Positions 11,658 through 23,584 of a stretch of 64,000 nucleotides of DNA are shown piece after piece. The position numbers and the translations under genes were made by a program. This DNA comes from Aurifilum marmelostoma (lineage: Eukaryota > Ascomycota > Sordariomycetes > Diaporthales > Cryphonectriaceae): positions 310,001 through 374,000 of the forward strand of contig JAMXSV010000024.1 in assembly GCA_027559495.1 (NCBI GenBank). The letters run 5' to 3'. The notes beneath the pieces are model-generated. The model ran no database searches. It saw only the letters and a list, made by a program, of their open reading frames with translations, and was not told the DNA's origin. Numbering within the stretch: the stretch's first letter is position 1; every line of letters begins with the position of its first letter.

Positions 11658-14509
11658 TTACGAGTGGGAGGCACCGTTGGCGTCGGGAAGGCTCTCAAGG
11701 TCCTGGTAGACCAGGACGAGCTCACGCTGGAGCGAGATTCAGCATGAGAACTCAAAAAGGTAGACAGGGAACAAGACAGAGATGACTTACTCGCTCACGG
11801 CTCCACGTGGTGGTGTTCCAGATAACGTAGTAGCCGCGCTCCGTATCGGGAGCGATCAACACAGGCTGCATCTCGGTGTCCTTGGTCAACCAGCAGCGCA
11901 TGGTCTTGTGCCAACGCCAGCCCCGCAAGTAGCTACAATAACAAGATCAGCAGATGCGCTACAGGTCGCAGATGTCTGTCTACAAGGAGTGGGGGGGGGG
12001 GAGGGGTGCGTGTGCAAAAACTCACAGTTGCTGGGCAGCCAGAAACTGATGTCGGTCCTGGGGGTTGGCATAGAACATGTAGATCAGGGTCTCCTCGGTG
12101 AAGTTGGTCACCTTCTGCTCGATGGGCTGGGTGTTTCTAACGGTATAGCACTCAGGAAGGCTGAAGTTTGGCTGGGTCGGCTTGGGAGGGGAGTGATCGG
12201 TCAGGGAGAAAGCCTGCTCAGTAAAGGGCCTGTTGCGGCCAGTCAGCAAGATTAGACCTGTGATTGGCAGCCAATGCGATACCTACACATCACTGTTCAG
12301 GTCCAGGCCGAACTCGGCAGGGTTCATGCCGTGGACGAGAGCGCTGTAAGCAGGGTACTTGGACATCATAGCCATAAGCCCCTTGATGCCATATTTGTCA
12401 GACTCAGACATGCCAGGGAGAAGATCCTGTTGGGCAGAGGCCGAAGGTCCCCCTCCAGGGAGGTCATTTGGTTTGCTGGACGAGCCCTCGTTTCCGATGG
12501 CGCCCAGAGGATTCTGCATGTCAACGGAGGGGCCTGCGGCCTCAGCGGAGGCCTGAGTGGGTGGACCATCCTCGCGAAAGGTAGACTTGCGACGAGCGTC
12601 GTCCTCGGTCATCGAGGATATGCTGTCGGACGGACGCGTGCCTGGAAATGCATCAGCAGTGCGCACGAGATCACAGACGCGTCGAGCCACGTACCAACTG
12701 GCGAGCGGGCCTCAGAGGTACGCGCGCTTGCGGTAACTGCGTTGAGGAGACCATTGCCAGATCGGCCTGCCTGGGTCGGGGGCGACGTGACGGCACCTTG
12801 GGAGCCAAAGCCACCCAGGCCAGCCATCAGGTTGGCGGCGTTGCGCTCCTGTCCGATGTCGCCATTGCCGTTTCGATTGAGAGGAGGGAACTCCTCCCCG
12901 CTGGTTGGCTGAGGCTGCTGAGACTGGCTCATGTTTGCTTGGCTGCCGAAACGAAATGAATTTTGGCTAGAAGAGATTCGCGAAACGGGAGAGAAGAGGT
13001 CCTCCTGTTGACCTTGTGGGGTGATGGAGACGCTGGGATTTCTTGCCGGGCCGCCCAGATTTCTTGCTGCTTGGCCACCCCACATCGAAGGTTGAGCTGC
13101 GCCTGACATCTGTGCATTATTGCTCAGCTGAGGGAACTCGCTGCAAATCCATCAGTTAGCATGCATACAGATGCGAAAACCAGGCCCTCGACTTGTGTGC
13201 TGTCGGGGTCAGTGTCGATTAGGGCAGTCATGATGTGGGGTGAAGAGGCAGGGGGCCAGAGGAGGGATCTTTGACGATACCAATCGAAAGCAGCCTGGCT
13301 CAGGCGACCACTGGGGCCATGAGACGGCTGAGCATGCTGCTTTGGCTTGCCCTGGACCACCTGAGACCAAGACTTTTTGATGTCAGGGCTTGGTTGTCGT
13401 GGAGGCGAGGGCTCCTGCTGCTGGTCCTGCCCTGCCCTCTTCTGCACCAGTTTGAGTTTGGTAGACTTCCTAGGGAAGACCATGATTCCCAGGGAACAGC
13501 TTGATTGCAGAGAAGCAGACGCGGCTGGGGATGGCGACGTGGGATGAAAAGGGGGTGTGATATGTGATAGGTAAAGGTGAAGAAGCCCCGCCGACACGTA
13601 AGGCAGGGGGGTGAAGAGGGACAGTGGCTGCGGCAATAGCGCAGAAAGATTGAGCGAGGTTTGTGGGTTAGGTGTTGGGTGTGCACCTACGACAGATCGA
13701 GTGGTGTTGCAGGTGTTGACCCAGTCAGACTTTGTGCAAAAGTTGCAGCGCCTCCAAGCTGCCTTGTTGGTGTTTGCATGCCGCCAGAGCCCATGGGGGC
13801 AACACCACCAAATGCCCAGCCTGTTCCATTATTCACCGGCATAGCTGCAGACCCCGCATCAGCTTTCCTGCAGAACAAACAACATATGCACAGATTGCGC
13901 TGCACAGTGGTGTACCAGCACCCTCTTACCCAGCTTCCCGTTTGGTAACCTATTTGCTCCCACTCTTCCTGTATGTTGTGTCTGCTGGCCTCCCCCAAAG
14001 CCGCCAGGTACCCCCCTTAGGGACTGAGGTACAGTTCCTGACCAACACGACTCCTGTTAGCCACAGCTCAATGCATTGTCATCATCATCCGGCAGTAAAG
14101 AGAGAAAGCGTGCAGCGGAAGCGGTCGATGGCGGGCGTCAAGCAGCCCACGGGCAGGGCGATGCGCAGACAGGTCCAGAGCCAGACCCAGGAGACTCGTC
14201 GTCCTGCAACAAAACATGGCTCCTGTCCGTTATGACGGTGACTCAGTTCCGGCTGGATACAGGAAGTTAGGTCGTTGAGGGAAGCACGCCGTCGCAATTC
14301 CCGGCTGGGTGCCGCGCACTCCCTCAGAACGAGCCCGCCTTCCCATCTGGTGTCATCGACATGGCCCGGCTCATAGCAGCTCTTTGCGCTCGGGATGCAT
14401 TCCTCCTCATTCAGAACAACCACCGATTATAGGACACAAAAGTGCGGAAGGGCCAGGCTCGGGCGCGAGAAGGAGGGCGGTCGTGTGCCATCGTACCTGT
14501 TCTATTCAT
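11658..14509 (-). CDS. not2: CCR4-NOT complex subunit Not2 (Cdc36)
   Basis: Scaffold subunit of CCR4-NOT, which deadenylates mRNA and affects transcription; acts in nucleus and cytoplasm. The C-terminal NOT2/3/5 box is clear: L-N-S-D-V-P-F-T-E-Q, L-P-E-C-Y-T, E-E-T-L-I-Y-M-F-Y, Y-L-R-G-W-R-W-H-K, then R-E-L-V-L-V-Y-Q-D-L-E near the end. The N-terminal part is Gly/Gln/Ser-rich with the fungal signature A-T-P-L-D-L-S-E-F-P. Eight coding exons fit: 14509-14497, 14037-13930, 13844-13691, 13140-12695, 12641-12287, 12229-12026, 11932-11791, 11726-11658; total 1491 nt, 496 aa, all phases consistent. The first exon is only 13 nt and starts M-N-R-T-G, like fungal Not2 proteins I recall. The 5' side of exon 3 has an alternative acceptor nearby (exon from 13862). 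Two introns are long (459 and 550 nt). Confidence 0.87.
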
Positions 14510-14997
14510 CGTCGCGAGAATCTGTGTTTTCCTATCTCGTCCTCATGCGAGCAGCTTCGCTCGAACTTTGTTTCGCAGAATGTATACGGATCGGGTGAAG
14601 TGGTCTCGATAGCTCTGTATGGCAGGGTGGAGGGCTGGAATAATACTAGAAGTTGTTCGGTCGACAGAGGTCATTTGAAGTGCTCCCTCCAAACGAGGCT
14701 CACAATGTAACTCTAGTGAGGATTGCCGCAGGGCAGGCATGCAAGTGGGACGCACGGACTCTCCCCCACCAATACTGCAAGTCCTCCAGTTCGGGGAGGG
14801 ACAGGGATGATCTCAGAGGGGCCAACGCCCTAGGACGTTTTCGTTCGCCCACGTCCAGCTGACCTCAGATACCGCCTCACCTCGGGCGTCTTGAGCCTTC
14901 GCCTCCATCAGCCACGCCTCTTGTCACATCGTTTTCTTTTTATGTAGAACATGTAGAAATATGTCTGGATAAAACCTGCTCTTTTCTTTTCTTTTTT
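14510..14997. other. Upstream region of not2, downstream of zng1
   Basis: Holds the not2 promoter/5' UTR and the zng1 3' end. The frames here lack codon bias. A T-rich stretch precedes the zng1 stop codon (reading the + strand). Nothing else seen. Confidence 0.5.
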
Positions 14998-16473
14998 CTA
15001 ATCTTCATTAATAGCCGCCAAGAGACTCTTCTCGAAATCAAAATCCGTGACATGACGGCCGATCAGCACTACCTTGCCAGTCTTGTTCCCGTCCTGCCCC
15101 TCAGAGGACGGCGCATCGAAGATCTCGAATAATTCTCTCACAGCCTGTATGATTTTTGTGGTTCCGTTCTTCACTGCCAGACGACCTTTCAGCCGGTGTA
15201 TCTCGAACGATGCTTTGTGTGAAGCATCATCACCCGCCAGTTCATTGTCCCAGAGCAGTGACCTAAGCCACTTGTCTACCCTATCCACCTGTTTTTCTTC
15301 CAATGGTGGCAGCGGTATTGATATCGTCGATATTGTCTGTGACGAGTTAGCAGTGTAGCGCAGTATGCTGGGCAGAAGGGGGAGCTGTTGAGGTCCGCCG
15401 TCGGTAGATTACTGACTGGATCAAGATGGCTGTGCCCCTTTGAGCTGTCCAGTTCTACTACATTGTCATATGCGTGAAGATCTAGGAGAAAGCCCTCGAG
15501 CTGTGGTACTGCGCTCTCCTTGGTCAGATGGAGCTTGGCAAGCCCGTTGATGGACCTGATCCTATCCTGCACAGCCTGCAGCTCCTGCTCAGAGACGAGA
15601 TCCGTCTTGTTGATGACGATGACATCAGCGTGTGAGATCTGGACATGTGCCGTTGTCATCAACGGCCCGTGCTCATCTCCTTCGTGTCCTTCCACCTTTC
15701 CTGTCAGATCGTCCAGGCTCTTGAGGATGTTCTTGGCATCGACCAGAGTCACGATACCGTCGAGGTAGATGGTGCTGGCCAGTCCCTCGTCCACCCAAAA
15801 TAGAGGTGCTAGATTCCCTGGATCTGCTAGACCAGTCGTCTCTAGCAGAATATAATCAAACTTGCCCTTCTTTGCCATAAGACCCTCGATTGCGTTGACA
15901 CCAGTGTCTCTGCAGTGGCTGTGAGCACTATATCTTGCGCATGACTACCCGGAGGGGGGAACGTACTTGACGGAGCAGCAGATGCAGCCATTTCCAACCT
16001 CTAACCACTCTTCGACGGACTCCCCGTCCTTGTTCACCGTGAGGGACTTCTCAATGTCCAACGCTATGTGCACTGTTATTTCAAGCGCTTGTCGTGTGTC
16101 CTTCTGAATACTCTACTCACAGTCGCCAAACTCTGCGAGCCACGTTAGTTCAGTGACGTTTTACCCGAAAGGAAATCCACAGAAACAGCACTCGAGTAAC
16201 ATACCATTCATAATTACTGCAATCTTCTTGCCATGCTGGGCAGTCAAAATGTAATTCAATAGAGTAGTCTTGCCAGCCCCGAGGTATCCTAGTTCCGGGA
16301 GGGGCAAACATGTAGTCAGCACCAACGTATTCTTCAGTCCTCTGACCATGAGCAAGTGAGGCATGCTTACCTGTCACTATGGTAATAGGGACCTTGACAG
16401 CCGTCTCTTCCCCGTCCTGAGCATCGCCCGCCTCCACCAGGTCAGGAGGGGCATCTTGATCGTCAATGTCCAT
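14998..16473 (-). CDS. zng1: CobW/COG0523 GTPase, Zng1-type zinc metallochaperone
   Basis: Zng1 proteins hydrolyse GTP and transfer zinc to methionine aminopeptidase 1. Visible motifs: Walker A in T-G-Y-L-G-A-G-K-T-T, the M-N-E-F-G-D switch region, the metal-binding C-I-C-C motif in G-N-G-C-I-C-C-S-V-K, E-T-T-G-L-A-D-P, and the guanine-specifying N-K-T-D. The C-terminal CobW domain ends in G-R-H-V-T-D-F-D-F-E-K-S-L. Six exons: 16473-16371, 16288-16205, 16132-16121, 16063-15967, 15909-15417, 15336-14998; total 1128 nt, 375 aa, phases all consistent. Exon 3 is a 12-nt micro-exon carrying the E-F-G motif. The donor after exon 5 is the less usual GTCAGT. The start at 16473 gives M-D-I-D-D-Q-D-A-P-P ahead of the P-loop; no ATG lies further upstream in that exon. 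Divergent from the J-protein gene. Confidence 0.92.
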
Positions 16474-16999
16474 GATAATGGCCGAGCGTTTCTTTGCAGG
16501 CAGACCGAAAGCTGGAACTGCAGTCAAGCTGGAGATTAAACAGACTTAAGAAGTGGTGGGTAGAAGCAGAAGAAAGCCCTCTAGTAAGTGAGTATCTGGA
16601 AAGGTTTGAGGCATTGGGTACAAGGCGAACAATTTGAACTTGCTCTCACAGCAAGGCACCTGTGCAAGTCACTAACCGATGCCCAGCTTTCAGTTGCTGA
16701 CAGCGCCGACGCAACCCGAGCGGCGCTGGAAAGAGCCACTGTAGGGCCTCCCACTTAGTGGAACTTAGCAGGTACTTAGTCATCATCCAGGGGACTACCT
16801 AGCGCCGGCTACCATATACGGAGTGCCTACCAGCCTACCAGGAGCCTATGTACACTGTGAACTGTACATTGATAACCAATTACTGGCTGCTGTTCTCCAG
16901 AAAGGTCCTCCTTCCATACGCCTTCGCGTCGCCTGCACGATACCCCTCCTTCCCAGCAAGGCCCAACACGGTAAGGATTTCTTGACCGATCAATCCAGG
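16474..16999. promoter_or_regulatory. Divergent promoter between zng1 and the J-protein gene
   Basis: 526 bp between two start codons on opposite strands, so it must hold both promoters. Contains repeated short motifs: ACTTAG three times between about 16750 and 16780 and GCCTACCA twice between about 16825 and 16845. No TATA box stands out. The role of the repeats is unknown. Confidence 0.55.
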
Positions 17000-17808
17000 A
17001 TGGCATCAAAGGAAGATCAGCCCGTTGACAACAGAGATGTCGTCGACATCCTCGACGCGGAGGGCAAGGAATGGGAAAAGGCAAGTTCAAGTCAAACCTA
17101 ACCCCTCCCCCCGCCCCCAACCTCTTCCTTCTTCTTCTCTTCTCTTCTCGCCCTTTTCCTTAATTTGACTTTTCCCCCCAAACCACGGGGAGCCGCAAAA
17201 CTGACCGACCACTCCAGGATGCCGAGATCGACCGCATCCTCAAGGCCTTCCGGCTCGACGCCTACGCCGTGCTGGGCCTGAAGCCCGGCGTGCCCGAGTC
17301 GGACATCAAGCTCTTCTACCGCAAGAAGTCCCTGCTCATCCACCCGGACAAGACGAGGAACCCGCGCGCGCCCGACGCCTTCGACCGGCTCAAGAAGGCG
17401 CAGACGGAGCTGATGGACGAGAAGCACCGCGCGGTGCTGGACGAGGCCATCGCCGACGCGCGCATGCTGGTCCTGCGGGACCTGAAGCTGACGGTCGACA
17501 GCCCCGAGGCCAAGGAGCCCGACGCCGCCTTCGAGCGCAAGTGGGCGGACAAGACGAAGATGGTGCTGATTGACAACGAGCAGAGGCGCCGCCGCCAGCT
17601 CAAGGCGCAGATGCAGGAGGAGGGCCGCGAGCAGCGGAAGGAGGATGCCGAGATCGAGGAGAGGAAGAGGAAGAGGCAGCACGAGCAGGACTGGGAGGCG
17701 ACCAGAGACCAGAGGATCGGCTCGTGGAGGGCTTTCCAGAAGGGCAAGTCGGGCGGAGGCGCCGATGGCCCGAGCAAGAAGAAAAAGAAAATGAAGCCCA
17801 TCGGCTGA
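17000..17808 (+). CDS. J-domain protein, DNAJC8/Spf31-like
   Basis: Hsp40-type co-chaperone; human DNAJC8 and fission yeast Spf31 are spliceosome-associated, and that nuclear role is inferred here. 223 aa. The J-domain runs over about residues 38-105, with the H-P-D tripeptide in L-L-I-H-P-D-K. It is followed by a long charged helical region rich in Glu/Arg/Lys and a tail with W-E-A-T-R-D-Q-R-I-G-S-W-R-x-F, the DNAJC8-type ending, then a Lys-rich nuclear-signal-like cluster. Exons 17000-17080 and 17218-17808. The intron between them starts with GC rather than GT (AAG|GCAAGT) and ends CTCCAG; no GT donor nearby preserves the frame. ATG at 17000 is the only start that feeds the acidic N-terminus. 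Confidence 0.85.
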
Positions 17809-18331
17809 GAGAGACAGACTCTGCGGGAAAGCTCGGCTGGCTGGGTCATATTTGCTTACACATTACACAGGGCGTAATACAATTAAAGGCGTGGTTCACG
17901 GAGCATATGCGGCGCTGCGAGCAACGCAGGCCCAACGTTGGGCGGACTTCCGTGTCATTTTAGGTGTTGCACCACGGACACGGCTTACGATAGATACCAT
18001 GAGCTCTCCCACCTGCTAGGCTTTGGCAGTATTCGATGATTATTCAAATGCTTTGATCCTTTCGCAAAATTTGTGCAATTCAGCGATATGCCCGCATATG
18101 ACTACCGCACGGCCTTCGACTGGTTGACCATGTGCGTAGGCTGTTCTGCCGTCTCCATTTGCGACAAGTGACCTCCTGTCTATTACCCAACGTCCACTCA
18201 TTTGCTGCTCGGAATTGCTCATCCATGAATACAGGCCGATTCAATCGTTGTCGATGTCGCGGCACACTCCACTGCTTGCTATACAATCATCCTTCCCTTG
18301 CTAAGCCGAGTTGCGATTGCACCATTGCAGC
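17809..18331. other. Convergent intergenic region
   Basis: 523 bp between the stop codons of the J-protein gene and syo1, expected to contain both 3' UTRs. Contains ATTAAA-like A/T elements near 17882 but no coding signal. Confidence 0.5.
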
Positions 18332-20426
18332 TCAAGCCCGAGGCGGGTGCTTCTTCTTGTATGTGATGAACCGGGTCAGGTTCAAGACAGCCTCGTCTGC
18401 GCGAGCCCTCAGCTCACTGGTCGCACCACGCTTGTCGATAGACTTCACCATAGTCTTGACCTTTGGCAGAATCTTCTCGAGGTGCTGCAGGAAGTTGTCC
18501 TTCCAGAACACGGCCTTATCAAAGGGGAGGCTCTCGTCGCCGTAGACGTCCATCAGCTGGTTGAGGGCTTCGACTGTGTCTGCCGGAGAGGTCTCGGGCA
18601 GCGCATCGAGTACGGTGAGGAGGAAGACGCCGACCTCACGGTTTAGGTCGATGGGTGCTGGGTCCTGGGCGAGCTGTCCTAGCACACCGATGCACTTGAC
18701 GCCGAGTGCCTGGAATGGATCCTCTGCTTCTTGTTCTTCCTGTTGCCTCCCCTGCTCGTCCGGCTTGGCTGCCAGACCCTTGGATGCCTTGTAGAGGGAG
18801 ATGAACTTCTGCTGCTCATTGCCTACAAGTGGCGTGGAGCCTTGTAGGGTTCGTGATACCGCCCACGCAACACTGGTGACGAGCGAGGCGAGAGACACAT
18901 CGGCGGTGTCTGTGGCAAGAACAGGTGCGACAACGCTAGACCACAGGCGCTTCGCAACGGGAGACCAGGCTCTGAGAATGCTAGCGTTGCCGATCTCCGA
19001 GTAGTCGAAGCAGGACATGGTCCAGGCGATATTGTTGAGGGCAGAGAGGGCTTCGGATTGAATTGCGACTGCTTCGTCTGATGCCGGGGCAAAGTTGGCC
19101 AGCCGGATGAGTTGTGGCATCGCTTTTGATATGAACTCTCGCAGGGTCGGTAGGTCTTCGGTGCCCGCGTCGTCCTCGGCATCGGAATCAGGCCCAGTGA
19201 CGAGATCCATGTCGGCAAGTATCTCGTCCTCGTTCATCGAGATATCATCTTCCTCATCAGCGCCGTCCTCTTCTGCATCGTCTCCGACTCCATCGTCCTC
19301 GTCGCTGCCATGTTTCATGTCTTCATCTTCGCCGTTGGCGCCTGCCATGGCCGTGTCGTCTTCAAACCCGTTCCACTCTTCCGTCTTCTTGTTGCTCTTA
19401 GATATGGAGCCCTGCAGATCTGTTGCTATCGAAGCCAAGATCTCCAAAGCCTGTGTCACGGCCTCGATCTCGACACCCCCGACCTGGTACGTCTTGGGAT
19501 CCTGCTTGGTCTTTTCCAGCACTCGACACAGGCTTGGGATGACCTTGGCATCGGTAGCACCATCCTGACCAGGACTGCCGTCGTGCCACTCGAGGGCAGA
19601 GTAGATATTGTGGAGCACGCCCGAAGCATACACTGCCTTGGAGTCTCCCAGCTCCTTGTACTTGGTCAGGCACCGGAAGCAATTTGACTGGTCTGCAAGT
19701 ATGGCTTGTGATGCTTTGAGGTTGTCCTCGGAAACGGTCATGAGGCAGCTCATCGTCTCGTTGAGGACCTCGGAGGGAGCGAAACTCTGGTTGACGACGA
19801 AGCATAGAAAAGGGATGATTTGGGAGTTAGACACGATAGCCTCTGCAATCTCGTCCCGGGCCGTGGTCAGGGCTCCGATGAGAGATAACAATGCTGTGGT
19901 GATGTTCCATGTCACCTGTGACTGGGCTTTGGCTGCTTTTGAAAAGGCTGGATCTGTTATGGTTTGAACCAGCTGCGGTTTATCAGCTACAACAGCTTTG
20001 GTTGAGCACAGAGATGAGTAGAATACTTACATTCTTGATGGCATGCTCCAGGGCAGTGAGCACATCCAACCTGAATAGATGAACACAGAAATCACTCTCT
20101 TCCTCCGAGGCAATGACCCTCAGGATCTCCCAACCAGCAGCACGACTATCCAGGCTTGCATCTGTCAAGGTCTCTGTGAGAATAATGGGGACGATCTGTT
20201 CTCTGAGAAGTAACTTTCGACACTTCTCATCCTGGACGATATTTGCAACAGCAGAGGCAGCTGAGCCCCGAGCTTTGGGGTCAGAACTCCGTAGGTCCTT
20301 GATGACAGGCAGGATCTGCTTCTCTCTTAGAGCAGCGAGTTCAGGGTCTGTAGGTGGCTTGACGGCTTTGATGGCCATGGGGTCGGCTCGATGCCCATTG
20401 GCCTTGTTGCGTCGAGACTTGCCCAT
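18332..20426 (-). CDS. syo1: Symportin Syo1, ribosomal protein import chaperone
   Basis: Syo1 carries Rpl5 and Rpl11 into the nucleus together and helps assemble the 5S RNP of the 60S subunit. The 678-aa length matches the filamentous-fungal protein (about 675 aa in Chaetomium). The N-terminus M-G-K-S-R-R-N-K is basic, as expected for the nuclear targeting end. Residues about 30-330 form Leu/Ala-rich ARM-type helices. Residues about 336-406 are a strongly acidic loop (many Asp/Glu), and HEAT-like helices follow to the end. Exons 20426-20031 and 19972-18332; the intron is 59 nt (GTAAGT...CCGCAG), phase 0. The ATG at 20426 is preceded in frame only by non-ATG codons. Divergent from the glycosyltransferase-like gene. 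Confidence 0.9.
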
Positions 20427-21248
20427 CCTGAAGTTTGCAAAATCCAAGTCCAGACCTCAGGGATTTCTCAGTAGTGTCTGGAAAGGTGAAAGAGATTGAA
20501 GAGGAGTGATTGATGTGAAATGTCACAAGCTTTTGTATGTTAACCAAACACCCAAAGTCAAAACCCTGCTGGAAAATCCAGGTAGGATATCGATAATACT
20601 TGATCAGAACTTTTTTGCGGGTCCCGCCACTGCAGTGCAGTCAAGTCAAGGCATATATGCAGGGCCCAAGGGACTGAAATCGTGGGGTAAGCTCAAGTGC
20701 TGCTAGGCTGGGGGGGCTTCAGGCCGACTGCAAGAAACAGAGAGGCACCAAACCCCCCTGGCCTGCCTGGGTCCCCTCCAGTTGGCGCTAATGCCCTGCC
20801 ATAGCGCGCACCTTTACAGGGGGTCCGGAGCTGATGCCATCTCATCCCATCCTCACGTTGCTATAATGGGTAAGCAGCACAGTTTTGCATTAACAACCCT
20901 CCTCCGACCCTCCGCTGGGGAAGAAGCCACCTGGTCGTCAAGCCCCATCTCCGTATGAACACTCGACGGTTTTGACTCGAAGATGCCCTCAACCCAGCAT
21001 TACGCTTCCCACCATTGACGACTCCTCTGATCCTCAGAACGTTCCCAGACAGAGAGCGAATCCCGTTCGCAAGCGCGGATGCCTCGATACCCGAGGTCCA
21101 AGCACTACGACACCCTCTGCACCCGAGATGCACCCGACTATATTCGAGATACGGTCACTCTGATCCTTTCAGAACGCCGTGGGCCTAGGACGCCAGGTGT
21201 GCTGGGCTTCTCGCGACGCGCACCGACCGCACCGACGCACTGAGGACG
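20427..21248. promoter_or_regulatory. Divergent promoter region, syo1 and glycosyltransferase-like gene
   Basis: 822 bp between start codons on opposite strands, containing both promoters and leaders. A C/G-run-rich block lies at 20705-20830 and a CGACGCGCACCGACC-type block just before 21249. No convincing named binding site identified. Confidence 0.5.
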
Positions 21249-23332
21249 ATGCGACCCAGACTTGATCCCGAGCTCGGCGTCGCTAAGAAGGACGACGATC
21301 ACTTCGTCAAGGATGGCAAGACGCCGACTGGGTGGAGGGCTAAGAACGCTCCCCGCATTCCTCCTCGAAAGACCTTCCGACGCCTAGGCCTCCTGATCCT
21401 CCTCGCCATCGCTGTATACATCTTCATCGTCAACATCCCCGCCGACCTGGGCCCGCAGGACAGGCGACGCCCCGTATACACCCATCCCAACGGCATCGTG
21501 CCACCTGGCGGCGTGCCGCAGCAGTCCAGACCTCCTGTGGCCAAAGACATTTTGGAGGTGGATACTGGCGCCGCGCCCAGGACCCGAGACTACAATGGTG
21601 CCGTCAGGTTCTTGGAACTGGCAGAGACGCTGCATGCCATCGGTGCGACAAAGGGCGACTCTGTGTCAAACCCCAACGTGCTGTTTACCGCATCAAGCTT
21701 GAAGAGCGCGAACAGTCTACTCCCCATCGCATGCCAGATGGGGCGGGAACTGAGATCCTACGTTCATTTTGCGCTGATGTCCCGGGACGAAATATCCTTG
21801 CAGCAACTGAAGGATGTAAATGGTATAGGCGAGGACTGCCATATCATCTTCCATGGTAATGAACCCCCCCCCCCCACCCCCTTCGCGCTCTCTCGGCACC
21901 TTTGGCTACAGTCTGTCCTGGCCCGGCTTTCTAACAACGAAGCACAGATGCCCGCCCCGAGTTTGCAGCCATCTCCACGGACGAGAGGTTCGAGAAGTGT
22001 GTCGGCCGAGCGTTGTACCATATCAACAACTATATGCACCCACAAGCGATTCTTGTGGACTCTTCAGGCGCAGAAGAGTCCCTGTTTCTAAATTCCGTGC
22101 ACCAATCAGTATCGAAGCTGGGCCTACAGGCATCCGTCGTCGAACTGCCTGCGAACCCCGAGGAGCGTCTGGGCTGGATCACCAAGCTCGACGCTTCATC
22201 TCTGCTCCCATGGAACCGGCTCTCCGTGGAGATCCTGATTCACGCCCACACAGACGCATCTGGGAGCCTCATCAGGCTGCTCAAGTCCCTGAGCGCTGCC
22301 GACTTTTCCGGGGGCGCGATGCCTCACCTCACCATCGAACTGCCCGAGCATGTCGACCCACCCACCAGCGCATTCCTGCAAAACTTCCAGTGGCCGCCTC
22401 GAGATGCTCGTCAGCCAGCGCGAGCGAACCAGCTGACCCTGCGACATCGCGTGTCAAGGCGTGGTATGACCGAGGAGGAGAGCTCGGTGCGGTTCCTGGA
22501 GAGCTTCTGGCCGGCGAACCCGCTGCTGTCTCACGTGCTGGTGCTCTCGCCGCAGGCCGAGCTATCACCGGATTTCTTCCACTATCTCAAGATGGCGATC
22601 CTCGAGTACCGCTACTCGAAGCACGCCACCAGTGGGGCCTGGGGCCAGAGGCTCTTGGGCATCAGCCTCGACCTGCCGTGGACCGATCTGAGCGGGGCTG
22701 GGCCCTTTGCTCCACCGGTGAACATGCCTGTGGGGACAGAAGTGCCCGGTCTGCCGGAGGGCCCGACATCTTTTCTCTGGCAGGCACCCAATAGCAACGC
22801 CATGTTGTTCACGGGAGAAAAGTGGGCCGAGCTGCACGGCTTCGTGTCCCAGGTGCTAGAGGTGCAGCACAGCAGCGCGACCCCACCGGCGCTGTTGTCC
22901 GAGAAGGTGGTGAGCAAGGAGTATCCGGCCTGGATGGAACATGCCCTGCGGCTCTGCCGGGGCCGAGGATACTGGACACTCTATCCGAGCGCGGGATTGG
23001 CGGCGAACCTGGCAACGGTTCACAACGATCTGTACCGCCCACCAGAGGAGTACGAGAGCAGCGAGGGGCCGGCCCTGCAGCACGACGACGAGGACGAAGT
23101 GGTCATCCACCGCACGACGCTGGTGGACAGCCTTCCCAACCAGGGAGTGCTCCCCACCTTCCAAGAGATGCCGCTGCTCGCGTGGGATGGCTCGAGAGCC
23201 GGGCTTGCAGAATTCGACGAGGCCTCGTTACAGTACGCGGTGCAGTTCAGGCGGACGGTTGGTGGTTGTGATGAGGAGGCGGCCCTGGCATCTTCGACGT
23301 CTCTGTTCTGCGCGCATGATGATGGGATCTGA
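21249..23332 (+). CDS. Type II membrane protein, fungal glycosyltransferase-2-like
   Basis: Probable Golgi/ER membrane enzyme of a fungal-only group usually annotated glycosyltransferase 2; substrate unknown. 663 aa. A basic cytosolic tail of about 45 residues leads to one membrane segment (about residues 46-63, LGLLILLAIAVYIFIVNI), then a Pro-rich stem, then a large lumenal domain. Features seen: a V-L-F-T-A-S-S-L-K-S-A-N block near residue 140, an F-W-P-A-N-P-L-L-S-H-V-L-V-L-S-P segment, S-F-L-W-Q-A-P-N-S-N-A-M, and a C-terminal region containing Y-W-T-L-Y-P. Exons 21249-21855 and 21948-23332; the intron (GTAATG...CACAG) includes a 9-C run. I could not point to an unambiguous DxD catalytic motif, so the enzymatic role is inferred from overall resemblance. 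Confidence 0.75.
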
Positions 23333-23584
23333 TCAGGCGGCACAGCGCAACATCCAGGGCGATGTTCAGTATGCTATCTGGCGTTGAGGAGCGCGGGTGA
23401 TGGTTCCGGGCTCGGATTCTTCTTGTATATACCATACGCCTCGTATGCACATAACAGACAAGGGGCACATGATATGGACACGGGCATAGGCTTCAAAAAG
23501 AGAAACAAGTTGCTTGTGCTATCAGAAATTGTGCTTTTTTTTTTTTTTTTTTTTTTCATGTCTGGAACAGACAACCAGATGCTG
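23333..23584. other. Short convergent intergenic region with T22 run
   Basis: 252 bp between two facing stop codons. Contains an uninterrupted T run at 23535-23556, which on the minus strand is a poly-A tract just past the end of the DUF202 gene. Confidence 0.6.

Noticed and set aside
14085..14423. 112-codon minus-strand open frame upstream of Not2 exon 2
   Set aside because: Falls within the first Not2 intron in the model that closes all phases; no domain.
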